Source of the DNA: an uncultured Bacteroidota bacterium
GTDB taxonomy: Bacteria > Bacteroidota > Bacteroidia > Flavobacteriales_F > PHOS-HE28
Reading direction: 5' to 3'
Assembly (NCBI GenBank): GCA_902826215.1
Contig: CADEDY010000011.1
Span: forward strand, 1-64,000
DNA length: 64,000 nucleotides
The notes under the pieces were generated by a model. It was not told the origin of the DNA. It did not search any database and saw only the letters and a program-made list of their open reading frames with translations. The translations under genes were made by a program, and so were the position numbers. This document shows positions 33,168 through 41,842 of the stretch, piece after piece (positions within the stretch are counted from its first letter, which is position 1; every line of letters begins with the position of its first letter).

Positions 33168-34589
33168 TCACGCGGGATCCATATCCTCGCTTGCCCAAGA
33201 TACGAGAGGCGCCGTAGGCTGTTGCGCTCGTATCCGCCAAGCGCTCGGCCAACGGTTGTTCCATCGGTTCCCAGCGCCTCGCAACCAGCCGAGGCCAAGG
33301 TCCTCGAAGGTCCCCAAAGCGGTTCCTTGTGCATTCGTTGCTTTCAGTGCGGCGCCGCGCAGATGATCCAAGGCTTGTCCGCGGTCCAAGGCAACATCGC
33401 TGAAATGTGTGCGATCCAGAGCCGTGCTCAAAGCAAGTGCATGGTGCGGTTGCGCAATGCCTCCTTTGAATTCGGCCAGAGGCACACCGGGTGAAGCCAC
33501 GCTCAAAACAGAAGTGAGCAGAGCGACCATGGAAGCATGCTCCCGATCCACAGCGAACAGATCGCCTTTGTGTTCCAGTGCTGTCCACACGCGATCATCC
33601 TGCAACCAGTTCAAGGCTTCATTGTCCTTCATGCTTGTATGACCGAAGGACCGTGCAGCGAAAGAGGCTCCTACATCGTTCGCCTTGCGCAAGGCTGCGA
33701 GGAAGAAACCTTCACCACGCACGTTGTGCGGATAGCACCGCAAGCCTTTTACCCCATTGTGTTCCACTGGCAGAACGCCCCAGGACGGATCGATCGGTAT
33801 CGTTATCGCGTCAGCGCCTTGTTCGATGAACCGTTGAAGTTGTCCTTCGTTCTCGGAGGTCTCCCACGTGCACGTGCTGTAGATCAAATACCCGCGGGGC
33901 CGCAAGCTTGACCACGCATGATCAAGGATGTCGCGTTGTAGCAGCGTGCATTGCGTTACCAGGTCCGGTGACCATTGCTGAAGTGCGAATGGATCCTTGC
34001 GGAACATGCCTTCGCCGGAGCATGGCGCATCCACTACAATAAGGTCGAATGTTCCGGGCAGTGCGGAAAAGTGTGATGGCGGACTTCCGGTGACCACGCA
34101 GTTCGGTGCGCCCCATTTCCATAGGTTCTCCACCAGGGTCGAAAGGCGCTTGCGATCCACTTCGTTGGATACGAGCAAGGAATCGTGATGAAGCGAACTG
34201 CGGAGGTGTGTGCTCTTTCCACCGGGCGCTGCGCATAGATCCAACGCGAGGATGGGTCGCTCATGCATGCCCGTAGCCTTGATCGCTTGTTCCAACAACA
34301 TACTGGAGGCCTCTTGCACGTAATAGGCACCGGCGTGGAAAAGGGGGTCGAAGGTGAAGGAAGGACGTGCGGCCAAGTAGTGGCCGGTGGCACACCACGG
34401 CACCGGTTCAAGGATCGGGGAATTCCACTTTGCCTCGTTCACCCGAATGCTGACGGCTGGCTCGTCCTTTAGTGCGGACAATAGTCCACTCACTTCCTGT
34501 CCACGCTGTTGTTGGAGCCGATGAACGACATCCTTGGGAACAGCCGTTCGGTCCGCAGCGTTCTTCCAACGATCCGCGGAACGCGCCAT
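33168..34589 (-). CDS. NSUN-type RNA (cytosine-5) methyltransferase, RsmF-like
   Basis: 473 residues. The SAM-binding domain has LALDLCAAPGGKSTHLRS (motif I), FDLIVVDAPCSGEGMFRKD (motif IV with the Cys of DAPCSGEG that helps release product) and LIYSTCTWETSENEGQL (motif VI with the nucleophile Cys in STCT). An N-terminal extension and a C-terminal domain of about 165 residues (from about 310, with GLRCYPHNVRGEGFFLAAL) match RsmF/YebU-like 16S rRNA m5C1407 methyltransferases and not the shorter RsmB. The exact target nucleotide is by analogy. It ends the leftward cluster fur, STAS, purA, rsmF, 6 nt after purA. Confidence 0.88.
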   Translation of the reverse strand: MARSADRWKNAADRTAVPKDVVHRLQQQRGQEVSGLLSALKDEPAVSIRVNEAKWNSPILEPVPWCATGHYLAARPSFTFDPLFHAGAYYVQEASSMLLEQAIKATGMHERPILALDLCAAPGGKSTHLRSSLHHDSLLVSNEVDRKRLSTLVENLWKWGAPNCVVTGSPPSHFSALPGTFDLIVVDAPCSGEGMFRKDPFALQQWSPDLVTQCTLLQRDILDHAWSSLRPRGYLIYSTCTWETSENEGQLQRFIEQGADAITIPIDPSWGVLPVEHNGVKGLRCYPHNVRGEGFFLAALRKANDVGASFAARSFGHTSMKDNEALNWLQDDRVWTALEHKGDLFAVDREHASMVALLTSVLSVASPGVPLAEFKGGIAQPHHALALSTALDRTHFSDVALDRGQALDHLRGAALKATNAQGTALGTFEDLGLGWLRGAGNRWNNRWPSAWRIRAQQPTAPLVSWASEDMDPA

Positions 34590-34595
34590 GATCGA

Positions 34596-35870
34596 TCAGT
34601 GGACCAACGTGCCCTGACGTAAGACCGTTTGAGCTCTGTCGGGTCCGAGGGAAACCAGGTTGATGGGCACCCCAACATACTTCTCGATGCGAGCAATGTA
34701 CAGCTCCAGTCCAGCAGGAAGTGGGTCCTCGGTGCGCAGTTCGCCCCAACCCTCAACGGGTTCAAGGATGGGTTCGATGCCGCCCGTGATGTCGTAAGGC
34801 ATGCGTTCGGTGCGCTGTCCGTTCACCAGATAGCCGGTGCAAACCTGCAAGTTGTCCATGTCGCTGAGCACGTCGGCCTTCATCATGGCCAACTCCGTGA
34901 TCCCATTGATCATGACCGCATAGTGCAAAGCCGGTAGATCAAGCCAACCGCAGCGGCGTGCGCGGCCGGTGGTGCTCCCGAATTCATGGCCCACTTTCCG
35001 GATGTGCTCCCCGTCGGTGTCGTGCAGTTCCGTTGGAAATGGCCCGCTACCGACACGTGTGCAGTACGCTTTGAAGATACCGACCACCTTGTCGATGCGG
35101 TTCGGCGCAACGCCTAGTCCTGTGCAGGCACCAGCGCTGATCGTGTTGCTGCTCGTAACGAAAGGGTAGGTGCCGAAGTCGATGTCCAACAACGTGCCTT
35201 GGGCCCCTTCTGCGAGAACACGCTTGCCATCGCGCAGCGCTTGGTCCAGATAATGTTCGCTATCGATGAAGGGCATGGTGCGCAGGATCTCCACGGCTGC
35301 GAGCCATTCTTCTTCGGCTTCCTTGGTGGCAACCGGCTTTTCATACAGCCCTAACAATCGTTCGTGTTTGCGCACCAAGCTCTGGTATCGCTCCTTGAGA
35401 TCGGGAAGTTCCAGATCGCCTACGCGCAATCCGTTACGTCCGGTCTTGTCCATGTACGTAGGTCCGATCCCTTTGAGGGTACTGCCGATCTTGGAGGTTC
35501 CTTTCTCCGCTTCGCTGGCGGCATCCAAAGCGCGGTGCGTGGGCAGGATCAGGTGCGCACGACGGGAGATGAGCAAGCTGTCGCGCACATCCACGCCGAT
35601 CGCCTTGAGCGCATTCACCTCTTTCAAGAAGATCACCGGGTCGATCACCACGCCGTTGCCGACAAGGTTCACCGTACCCTCACGGAATACCCCACTGGGA
35701 ATGGTGTGGAGCACATGCTTCCGGCCTTCGAACAACAGCGTATGCCCAGCGTTGGGTCCGCCTTGGAACCGTGCGATCACGTCGTAATCGGGAGCGATCA
35801 CATCCACCACCTTGCCCTTGCCCTCATCACCCCATTGGGCGCCGAGCAGGACGTCCATTCGTGCCGCCAT
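34596..35870 (-). CDS. purA: Adenylosuccinate synthetase
   Basis: 424 residues, the usual length. The N-terminal P-loop-like motif is LGAQWGDEGKGKVVD with catalytic Asp, followed by FQGGPNAGHTLLF with the catalytic His, and KGIGPTYMDKTGRNGLRV. Further conserved pieces are EGAQGTLLDIDFGTYPFVTSS (IMP side), GPFPTELHD, and FGSTTGRARRCGWLD with the GTP-linked loop. The enzyme condenses IMP and aspartate using GTP, the first committed step to AMP. Its ATG is 3 nt after the stop of the STAS gene. The combination of a purine gene with Fur and STAS regulators is a gene-order oddity, not an obvious pathway. Confidence 0.97.
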   Translation of the reverse strand: MAARMDVLLGAQWGDEGKGKVVDVIAPDYDVIARFQGGPNAGHTLLFEGRKHVLHTIPSGVFREGTVNLVGNGVVIDPVIFLKEVNALKAIGVDVRDSLLISRRAHLILPTHRALDAASEAEKGTSKIGSTLKGIGPTYMDKTGRNGLRVGDLELPDLKERYQSLVRKHERLLGLYEKPVATKEAEEEWLAAVEILRTMPFIDSEHYLDQALRDGKRVLAEGAQGTLLDIDFGTYPFVTSSNTISAGACTGLGVAPNRIDKVVGIFKAYCTRVGSGPFPTELHDTDGEHIRKVGHEFGSTTGRARRCGWLDLPALHYAVMINGITELAMMKADVLSDMDNLQVCTGYLVNGQRTERMPYDITGGIEPILEPVEGWGELRTEDPLPAGLELYIARIEKYVGVPINLVSLGPDRAQTVLRQGTLVH

Positions 35871-35873
35871 GGA

Positions 35874-36239
35874 TCAGGGGTTGAGCTTGGCCACCGCCTC
35901 GTCCACCGTGTCCGTGATGGTGAAGACCGTATCCAATTTGGTAACGATGAAGAGCTGTCGCACACCGTGCGAAATGGCCGCGATGAGCGTGTCGCCGCCG
36001 GCATTCCGAGTGCGCGTCAGTACGCTGATCATGATATTAAGCCCCGTACTGTTCATGTACTGCAGCTCGCTCATGTCCAATACCGCGTTGTTATGGGCGG
36101 TACCAAGCTCCTTGTCCAAGGACTCCATCAGGCGATCGGCTTGCTGCTGATCCATCAGTCGGCCTTTGAGATGGAAGACCTTGCATTTCTTCTCCTCGGA
36201 TACGGTGAGGTCGAACATTGGACGATCGGTCACAGTCAT
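35874..36239 (-). CDS. STAS-domain anti-anti-sigma factor-like protein
   Basis: 121 residues. It has the single-domain STAS pattern: [20 protein letters not shown], then [19 protein letters not shown] with the Ser in D-M-S/N-S-T-G-L position that kinases such as RsbW phosphorylate, and a final segment [16 protein letters not shown]. Such proteins regulate sigma factors or phosphatases by partner switching. The ATG overlaps the fur stop by 4 nt (ATGA), so it is co-translated with Fur. No anti-sigma kinase or PP2C phosphatase is next to it. Confidence 0.88.
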   Translation of the reverse strand: MTVTDRPMFDLTVSEEKKCKVFHLKGRLMDQQQADRLMESLDKELGTAHNNAVLDMSELQYMNSTGLNIMISVLTRTRNAGGDTLIAAISHGVRQLFIVTKLDTVFTITDTVDEAVAKLNP

Positions 36240-36697
36240 GATGCTTGTCGTTTTGCTTGGCAGGTGCGGCAGGTGCCGTGGATCTGGAGAGTGTGGTATC
36301 GAACATCGAAACCCATGACCTCCGATGCGGTGTTGCGGATCTGTTGGATGCGTGGATCGCAGAACTCGGCCACGTCACCGCACACCGTGCAGATCAAGTG
36401 GTCGTGCTGACGGTATGCATGTGATTTCTCGAACTGCGCTTGTGTTCCGGTGAAACGGTGCCGACGAACAAGGTCACAGTCGAGCAGCAGTTCCATGGTG
36501 TTGTACAAGGTGGCTCGGCTCACACGGTACTTCTTCAACTTCATGCGTCCGTAAAGCCGTTCGATATCGAAATGGCCTTCGTGGGCATAGACCTCGGTGA
36601 GTATGGCGAAGCGCTCCGGCGTCTTGCGATGCCCGTGTTGTTCGAGGTACTCGCTGAAGATGCGCTGGACGCTGGCTTGTTGTTCGGCCACCATCAT
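36236..36697 (-). CDS. Fur-family metal-responsive transcriptional regulator
   Basis: 153 residues from the ATG at 36697; an upstream in-frame start at 36757 is unlikely because the promoter-like TACCTTTG lies at 36709-36702. The winged-helix domain includes [30 protein letters not shown] and [19 protein letters not shown]. The metal site residues are in [19 protein letters not shown] and the C-terminal CRTCQ gives a second C-x-x-C, so a structural zinc is probable. The family includes Fur, Zur and PerR; the residues do not settle which one. It is the first gene of a tight four-gene leftward cluster. Confidence 0.92.
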   Translation of the reverse strand: MMVAEQQASVQRIFSEYLEQHGHRKTPERFAILTEVYAHEGHFDIERLYGRMKLKKYRVSRATLYNTMELLLDCDLVRRHRFTGTQAQFEKSHAYRQHDHLICTVCGDVAEFCDPRIQQIRNTASEVMGFDVRYHTLQIHGTCRTCQAKRQAS

Positions 36698-36701
36698 GTG
36701 C

Positions 36702-36709
36702 CAAAGGTA
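36702..36709 (-). promoter_or_regulatory. -7 element TACCTTTG, 4 nt before the fur ATG
   Basis: On the minus strand TACCTTTG (36709-36702) is a perfect TAnnTTTG match and is followed by GCAC and the ATG at 36697. A leaderless transcript would start at the A of the ATG. Confidence 0.6.
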
Positions 36710-36823
36710 ATGGACCGGCTCCGTGTGGCGCCTTCGGAGAACGGTCCAAGTCTCCACGATCGATCCATGACATCGATGGATGGGCCGATCCCCGAACGGA
36801 GTGTGGTTCAGCCCAAGTGGCTC

Positions 36824-39070
36824 CTAGCGATCCACGCGCTCAACGCTTCGCACCCCGCGGACGCGCTTCAGCTTGTCCATCAACGAGTTCAGGTGGTCGG
36901 TGTCGTGCACATAGGCCATCACCTTACCCGCGAAGATGCCATCGTTGCTCTCGAAGCTGATGGCCCGCATGTTCACGTTGTGCTCGTGGCTGATGATGGT
37001 GGTGATCTTGTTGACAAGTCCCACATCGTCGATCCCACTGAACCGGATACCTGCCAGGAATTCGACGGTGTCCTTTCCCTTCCACCGGGCTTTCACGATC
37101 CGATAGGCGAAATTGCTCATCAACTGTACCGCATTCGGGCAGTTCACGCGGTGGATCTTGATCCCCTCATCCGGACTGATGAAACCGAACACGTCATCTC
37201 CTGCGATGGGGTTGCAGCAACTCGAAAGTTGATAGTCGATCTTCTGGAGGTCGTCACCGATCACCAGTGCCGCGTTCTTATCGCCACGAATGCTGGCCAC
37301 CACTTCTTCCAAGGTCTGCTCTTCCTCGGGGCGATGGGCTTTGGGTAGCGTAAGTCGTCCGCTCTTGATGGTCTTCTCGTTCAATTCCTCAAGGACGTGC
37401 TTCCCCCGTGCCACCTGGTAGTACAGGTCCATCGGTGATCCACTGTGGTAGTATTCCACCAAAGCATTCACATTGGTGCTATCCACCTTGGCGCCCCATG
37501 TGCGCAATTGGCGTTGAACGGCTTCGCGCCCGACAACGGCAAGCTTTTTCTTCTGATCGCGAAGTGCCTGCTTGATCTTGTGCTTGGCCTTCGCGGTGAC
37601 CACGAACGTGAGCCATTCCGGCTTGGGCTGTTGCTTTTTGCTGGTAATGACCTCGATCTGGTCTCCGTTGCGCAACGGTTGGCTCAGCGGCACGAGTTTG
37701 TGGTTCACCTTGGCGCCGATGCATTGCTTGCCGATCTGCGAATGGATCTCGAAGGCGAAGTCCAGAGCGGTCGCACCCGTGGGTAGGTTGCGCATTTCCC
37801 CGTTCGGTGTGAAGACCACGATCTCGTCGCTGAAGAGGTTCAGTTTGAAATCGCGGACGAAGTCCAAGGCATTACTGCCGGGATCCTCCAGTACCTCACG
37901 GATACGGTTCAGCCAGGTATCCAAGGAGTTCGTGCTTTCCTCGTTGTCCTTGTAGCGGTAGTGTGCGGCCAGCCCCATCTCGGCGATCTCGTCCATGCGT
38001 TTGCTGCGGATCTGCACCTCCACCCAGCGACCACCGGGGCTCATCACGGTGGTATGCAAACTCTCGTAACCGTTCGCTTTCGGCAGGCTGATCCAATCCC
38101 GCAAACGATCCGGGTTCGGTTGGTAGAAGTCGGTGACGATGCTGTACACTTTCCAGCAATCGGCCTTCTCCAGTTCGGGTCGGGTATCGATGATGATGCG
38201 GATCGCGAACACATCGTACACTTCATCGAACGTGACGTGCTTCTTGAGCATCTTGTTGTAGATGCTGTGCACGCTCTTCGGTCTGCCCTTGATCTCGTAG
38301 TTGAAGCCCTCCTTGTTCATCGCATCGCGAATGGGCAGGATGAAGCGACTGATGAAGCGCTTCCGAACGGCTTCGCCTTTCTTCAGCTGATGGCTCAGAT
38401 CCGCGTAGATCGTGGGTTCTTTGAAACGAAGCGCATGGTCCTCCAACTCGCTCTTGATGTTGTAGAGGCCGAGGCGATGCGCAAGCGGGGCGTACAGGAA
38501 GAGCGTCTCACTCGCGATCTTGAGCTGCTTATCGCGCGCCATGCTATCGAGCGTGCGCATGTTATGCAGTCGATCGGCGAGCTTGATCAGGATCACACGC
38601 ACATCCTGCGCCAGTGTCAGTAGCACCTTGCGGAAATTCTCCGCTTGCACACTATCCGTTTGGAACTGCATGCCACTGATCTTCGTTAGGCCATCGATGA
38701 TCGTCGCCACGGTAGGCCCGAAGAGATCCTTCACATCATCCAACGTGAGGTCGGTGTCTTCAACGGTATCGTGCAGCAAGGCAGCCACCACGCCGGTGGT
38801 CCCAAGTCCGATCTCTTCGGCGCAGATCCGCGCAACGGCGATGGGGTGATAGATGTACGGTTCGCCGCTCTTGCGTCGCTGGTCCTTGTGTGCCTCAACA
38901 GCAATGTTGAAGGCCTTGCGGATCGATCGGCTGTCCTCCGGTGTTCGACTACCACGAATGCTCCGCAAGAGACCTCGATACCGTAATAGGATCTCCGCCT
39001 TCTCCTTTTCCAGATCGTACACCACCTTGGGCACAGGGGTCTTGGTCACCTTGGGCACTGCTTCGCTCAT
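36824..39070 (-). CDS. Bifunctional (p)ppGpp synthetase/hydrolase (Rel/SpoT)
   Basis: 748 residues, full length for a long RSH. The hydrolase domain holds the HD pair in ALLHDTVEDTDLTLDD (residues 100-101) and the upstream GEPYIYHPIAVARI. The synthetase domain has the GTP-binding PKSVHSIYNKMLKKHV and the later GYESLHTTVMSPGGRWVEVQIRS. A TGS domain starts near residue 405 (EIVVFTPNGEMRNLPTGAT), followed by the helical and zinc-finger/CC region (YQLSSCCNPIAGDDVFGFI) and a C-terminal ACT domain (from about 665). Both HD hydrolase and synthetase signatures are intact, so the enzyme is predicted to work in both directions. A TAACTTTC element lies 5 nt before the start. Confidence 0.96.
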   Translation of the reverse strand: MSEAVPKVTKTPVPKVVYDLEKEKAEILLRYRGLLRSIRGSRTPEDSRSIRKAFNIAVEAHKDQRRKSGEPYIYHPIAVARICAEEIGLGTTGVVAALLHDTVEDTDLTLDDVKDLFGPTVATIIDGLTKISGMQFQTDSVQAENFRKVLLTLAQDVRVILIKLADRLHNMRTLDSMARDKQLKIASETLFLYAPLAHRLGLYNIKSELEDHALRFKEPTIYADLSHQLKKGEAVRKRFISRFILPIRDAMNKEGFNYEIKGRPKSVHSIYNKMLKKHVTFDEVYDVFAIRIIIDTRPELEKADCWKVYSIVTDFYQPNPDRLRDWISLPKANGYESLHTTVMSPGGRWVEVQIRSKRMDEIAEMGLAAHYRYKDNEESTNSLDTWLNRIREVLEDPGSNALDFVRDFKLNLFSDEIVVFTPNGEMRNLPTGATALDFAFEIHSQIGKQCIGAKVNHKLVPLSQPLRNGDQIEVITSKKQQPKPEWLTFVVTAKAKHKIKQALRDQKKKLAVVGREAVQRQLRTWGAKVDSTNVNALVEYYHSGSPMDLYYQVARGKHVLEELNEKTIKSGRLTLPKAHRPEEEQTLEEVVASIRGDKNAALVIGDDLQKIDYQLSSCCNPIAGDDVFGFISPDEGIKIHRVNCPNAVQLMSNFAYRIVKARWKGKDTVEFLAGIRFSGIDDVGLVNKITTIISHEHNVNMRAISFESNDGIFAGKVMAYVHDTDHLNSLMDKLKRVRGVRSVERVDR

Positions 39071-39075
39071 CCGCC

Positions 39076-39083
39076 GAAAGTTA
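39076..39083 (-). promoter_or_regulatory. -7-like element TAACTTTC, 5 nt before the rel ATG
   Basis: Minus-strand TAACTTTC (39083-39076) followed by GGCGG and the ATG at 39070. One mismatch from TAnnTTTG; spacing is one base longer than the 4 nt seen at five other genes. Confidence 0.4.
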
Positions 39084-39145
39084 CGCAGGGGAACGGCCGG
39101 TGTATGGGGTGATCCGGACGATCGTCACACACAGGACGTGTGGGT

Positions 39146-40429
39146 TCAAGCGAACGGAATGGCCGGCAACACCTTCGTACTCAAGATACCGAACCCGATG
39201 CGCACCCCGTCCTTTTCGGCATGGCCGCGCAGGATCACGGTGTCGCCATCGGCGATGAATTTGCGCTCTTCTCCGTTGGACAGGGTAAGGGGTTTGGTCC
39301 CGCGCCAGGTGAGTTCGAGCATGCTACCGTAGCTATCCGGTGTAGGGCCACTGATGGTTCCGCTGGCCATCAGGTCGCCGCAGCGCACGTTGCAGCCGTT
39401 CACAGTGTGGTGCGCGAGTTGTTGCGCCATGCTCCAATACAGGTACTTGAAATTGCTTTTGCAAATGGTGCTCGGAGCGCTGCCTTCCGGTGCGAGGGCT
39501 GCTTCCAGATGGATGTCGAACGCGCCCGGCTGTGCGGTGCGCAGGTAGGTCAGGGGTTCCGGATCCTGCACCGGTCCTGGAATGCGGAACGGTTCCAAGG
39601 CATCCAAGGTCACCACCCAAGCGGACATGGAAGAAGCGAAGTTCTTGGCAAGGAAAGGGCCCAGTGGAACATACTCCCAGCTTTGGATGTCGCGTGCACT
39701 CCAATCGTTGAAGAGGACCAATCCGAAGATGTGATCGTCCGTTTCTGCGGTACTGATCCGCTGACCCAAAGGCTTGCCATCGAAGGTGAAGAAGCCCACT
39801 TCCAACTCCAGATCGAGCTGTTTGGTCGGGCCGAATACCGGTGCTGCTTGCGTGTCCGGACGAGTCTGACCCATCGGCCGGTGGATCGGTATGCCGCTCG
39901 GGATCAAGCTACTGGCCCGGCCATGGTAACCCACGGGCAAGTGGAGCCAGTTGGGCAGCAGTGCGTTCGCTGGATCGCGGAACATCGAACCGACATTCGT
40001 TGCATGCTCCCGGCTGCTGTAGAAATCGGTGTAGTCACCCACCTGCACCGGCAGGTGAAGGGTCACTTGATCCAACGGCAGCAGAGCATCTTCGCGAAGG
40101 GCGTTGTCGTCCCGCACCGTGGCGTTGTCCTCTTGGAATAACTCGCTCAATCGCTGACGCAGCGCACGCGTCGCCTGTTTGCCATGCACCATGAGGTCGT
40201 TCAACTGCGGGGCCAAAAAGGCTTCCCGTGGCAGGCCGAGGTCATCCAAAAGGCCCACGTCCGCGAGGATGCTGAGGTCGATCACCGTGTCGCCGATGCG
40301 CGTGGCGGGCACAGGTGGTTCGCCATTCCAAGAAGCGATCCCGAACGGAATGTTCTGTATGGGGAAGTCACTATCCTTGGGTGTGCGGATCCAGGAGCGC
40401 AGGCTGGGGTCGTTGGAGGGGATGTTCAT
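39146..40429 (-). CDS. fahA: Fumarylacetoacetase
   Basis: 427 residues. The N-terminal domain starts SLRSWIRTPKDSDFPIQNIP, and the FAH fold follows with the metal-binding and substrate residues in FYSSREHATNVG, FFTFDGKPLG, FGLVLFNDWSARDIQSWEYVPLG (Asp and Glu ligands of the metal) and SMAQQLAHHTVNGCNVRCGDLMASGTISGP (catalytic His and Gln/Glu region). It hydrolyses 4-fumarylacetoacetate to fumarate and acetoacetate, the last step of tyrosine and phenylalanine breakdown. No other tyrosine-degradation gene is adjacent. A truncated paralogue of the first 55 residues is found 1.2 kb upstream at 41614-41802. A CACCTTTG sequence 6 nt upstream may be a promoter element. Confidence 0.95.
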   Translation of the reverse strand: MNIPSNDPSLRSWIRTPKDSDFPIQNIPFGIASWNGEPPVPATRIGDTVIDLSILADVGLLDDLGLPREAFLAPQLNDLMVHGKQATRALRQRLSELFQEDNATVRDDNALREDALLPLDQVTLHLPVQVGDYTDFYSSREHATNVGSMFRDPANALLPNWLHLPVGYHGRASSLIPSGIPIHRPMGQTRPDTQAAPVFGPTKQLDLELEVGFFTFDGKPLGQRISTAETDDHIFGLVLFNDWSARDIQSWEYVPLGPFLAKNFASSMSAWVVTLDALEPFRIPGPVQDPEPLTYLRTAQPGAFDIHLEAALAPEGSAPSTICKSNFKYLYWSMAQQLAHHTVNGCNVRCGDLMASGTISGPTPDSYGSMLELTWRGTKPLTLSNGEERKFIADGDTVILRGHAEKDGVRIGFGILSTKVLPAIPFA

Positions 40430-40465
40430 CGGCTACAAAGGTGCGCAGTGGAACATTGTGCCGCA

Positions 40466-41614
40466 TTACTTCTGTACTGGCCTTTCTGGTCGTATGTACA
40501 ATGCACTCAATACTCTTCTACCAGCGGCGATTGATGGTTGTTCCAATAGTCGATAGCCAACATGAGCTACGGCCAGCGCAATTGGAAATATTATCACCAG
40601 GCATAATAGTCGCAATAGAGAAGGCATTGTTGTTGGAAGTTCTTTGCCCATCCACATAAGGAGGGGTTGATGGAACAAATAGAAACTATAACTGACAACT
40701 CCAAGGTTGCACAAGTGCCGCCATGCTAATGAGAGCTTCCCATCAGCAGGTACTCGCCAGCGCCCTGTGTGAAAGCGGTCCATGGCAACAGCGGTGGTCA
40801 ATGCACAGAGCGGGAAGGTCAACATGTTTGTGGGCCTGAACAGGGCGGACATCACCAACAGGACCACCAACACATCGAAGCGTGTGCGTTTGAACAATGC
40901 ACCCCTGCCCAGTTGGTGATGTTGGGCTAGGTACGCACCGATGGTCCAACTACCCCAGAAACTGAGCGGTGAAGAGCGGACGATGAATGGTACGGTACCG
41001 GCATGTAGAAGAGAAAAAAGGAGCGGCAAAATCCGTATCAGAATTTCCAGACAGGCCACCAACAGAAGGCTTCGATCCCACCCCAAGCGCCGGACCAATA
41101 GGAGCAGGAGCGGGTAGAGCAGGTACAATTGAATCTCCGCAGCGATGCTCCAGAAAGATGGATTGATACCGAAACGCAAGTGTTCCCAGAGATTCTGAAC
41201 GGCAAATACGTTAGCCGTCAACTGCTCCAAGATGTCCGGCCCGTTCAAAGGATTAATCCAGGGAGATAGAACGAGGAAGAAGCAAATAGCGAACAAATAG
41301 GCCGGGTAGATCCGGAAAAAGCGCCGAATGAAGAAAGAAGGCCAACCGCCATTCTTGTTCTTGCTGTGGCTGAGGTGAATGCAATAACCACTGATAACGA
41401 AGAAGATCGATACCCCCAAATACCCGTAACTAAGCGGGTATACGAATAGGAAGTCTATGTCGCGACCAATGTCGCGGAATTTCCCAGCCCATGGCAATTG
41501 GTCGAAACCGAATACAGGTCCCAAGGTGTGGAATAGAAATACGGCAAGAATGGCCATCCCGCGAAGCCCATCAAGGTATGGAAGATGCCCTTTGTTGCTA
41601 ACCTCTGTATCCAT
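40466..41614 (-). CDS. Membrane acyltransferase of the OafA/YrhL (acyltransferase 3) family
   Basis: 382 residues with about ten hydrophobic spans. The motif GHLPYLDGLRGMAILAVFLFH at the start gives the catalytic His-and-Arg region of acyltransferase 3 proteins, followed by FFVISGYCIHLS and FFIRRFFRIYPAYL (the R-x-x-R-I-Y-P signature). Such enzymes transfer acetyl or other acyl groups to surface polysaccharides or lipids. The ATG shares one base with the stop of the truncated fumarylacetoacetase fragment upstream (TGATG), and base composition is visibly AT-richer than in flanking genes. This suggests arrival by transfer into a former fah copy. It is convergent in function with the glycan genes downstream but separate from that operon. 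Confidence 0.88.
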   Translation of the reverse strand: MDTEVSNKGHLPYLDGLRGMAILAVFLFHTLGPVFGFDQLPWAGKFRDIGRDIDFLFVYPLSYGYLGVSIFFVISGYCIHLSHSKNKNGGWPSFFIRRFFRIYPAYLFAICFFLVLSPWINPLNGPDILEQLTANVFAVQNLWEHLRFGINPSFWSIAAEIQLYLLYPLLLLLVRRLGWDRSLLLVACLEILIRILPLLFSLLHAGTVPFIVRSSPLSFWGSWTIGAYLAQHHQLGRGALFKRTRFDVLVVLLVMSALFRPTNMLTFPLCALTTAVAMDRFHTGRWRVPADGKLSLAWRHLCNLGVVSYSFYLFHQPLLMWMGKELPTTMPSLLRLLCLVIIFPIALAVAHVGYRLLEQPSIAAGRRVLSALYIRPERPVQK

Positions 41615-41802
41615 CAGTAGTTCATGTCGGTCTTCGCCAGGATGCTCAGGTCCACCTCGGTGTCCCCCACGCGCGTGGCGGGCACCGGTGGTTCGCCATT
41701 CCAGGAAGCGATCCCGAACGGAATGTTCTGGATGGGGAAGTCACTCTCCTTCGGAACGCGGATCCAGGAGCGGAGCGCAGGGTTGTTGGCGGGCAAGGTC
41801 AT
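41614..41802 (-). pseudogene. Truncated 5' fragment of a second fumarylacetoacetase gene
   Basis: 62 residues from the ATG at 41802. The translated piece (ALRSWIRVPKESDFPIQNIP, then FGIASWNGEPPVPATRVGDT, ending LSILAKTDMNY) matches the first 55 residues of the intact gene at 39146-40429 at nearly every position, and the DNA is similar too. It then stops in TGA, one base into the acyltransferase ATG. The upstream flank also keeps GACCTTTG, like CACCTTTG before the intact copy. It is therefore a partial duplication or the remnant of a second gene, unlikely to encode an enzyme, though the peptide could be translated and couple the acyltransferase start. Confidence 0.8.
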
Positions 41803-41842
41803 GGGATCAGGTGGTGGTCGATGGGGTGCAAAGGTCGTGATC

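Noticed and set aside
38853-40141. Overlapping plus-strand frames opposite rel and fahA
   Set aside because: The strong domain content of the minus-strand genes explains this DNA. The plus frames show no signal or motif.
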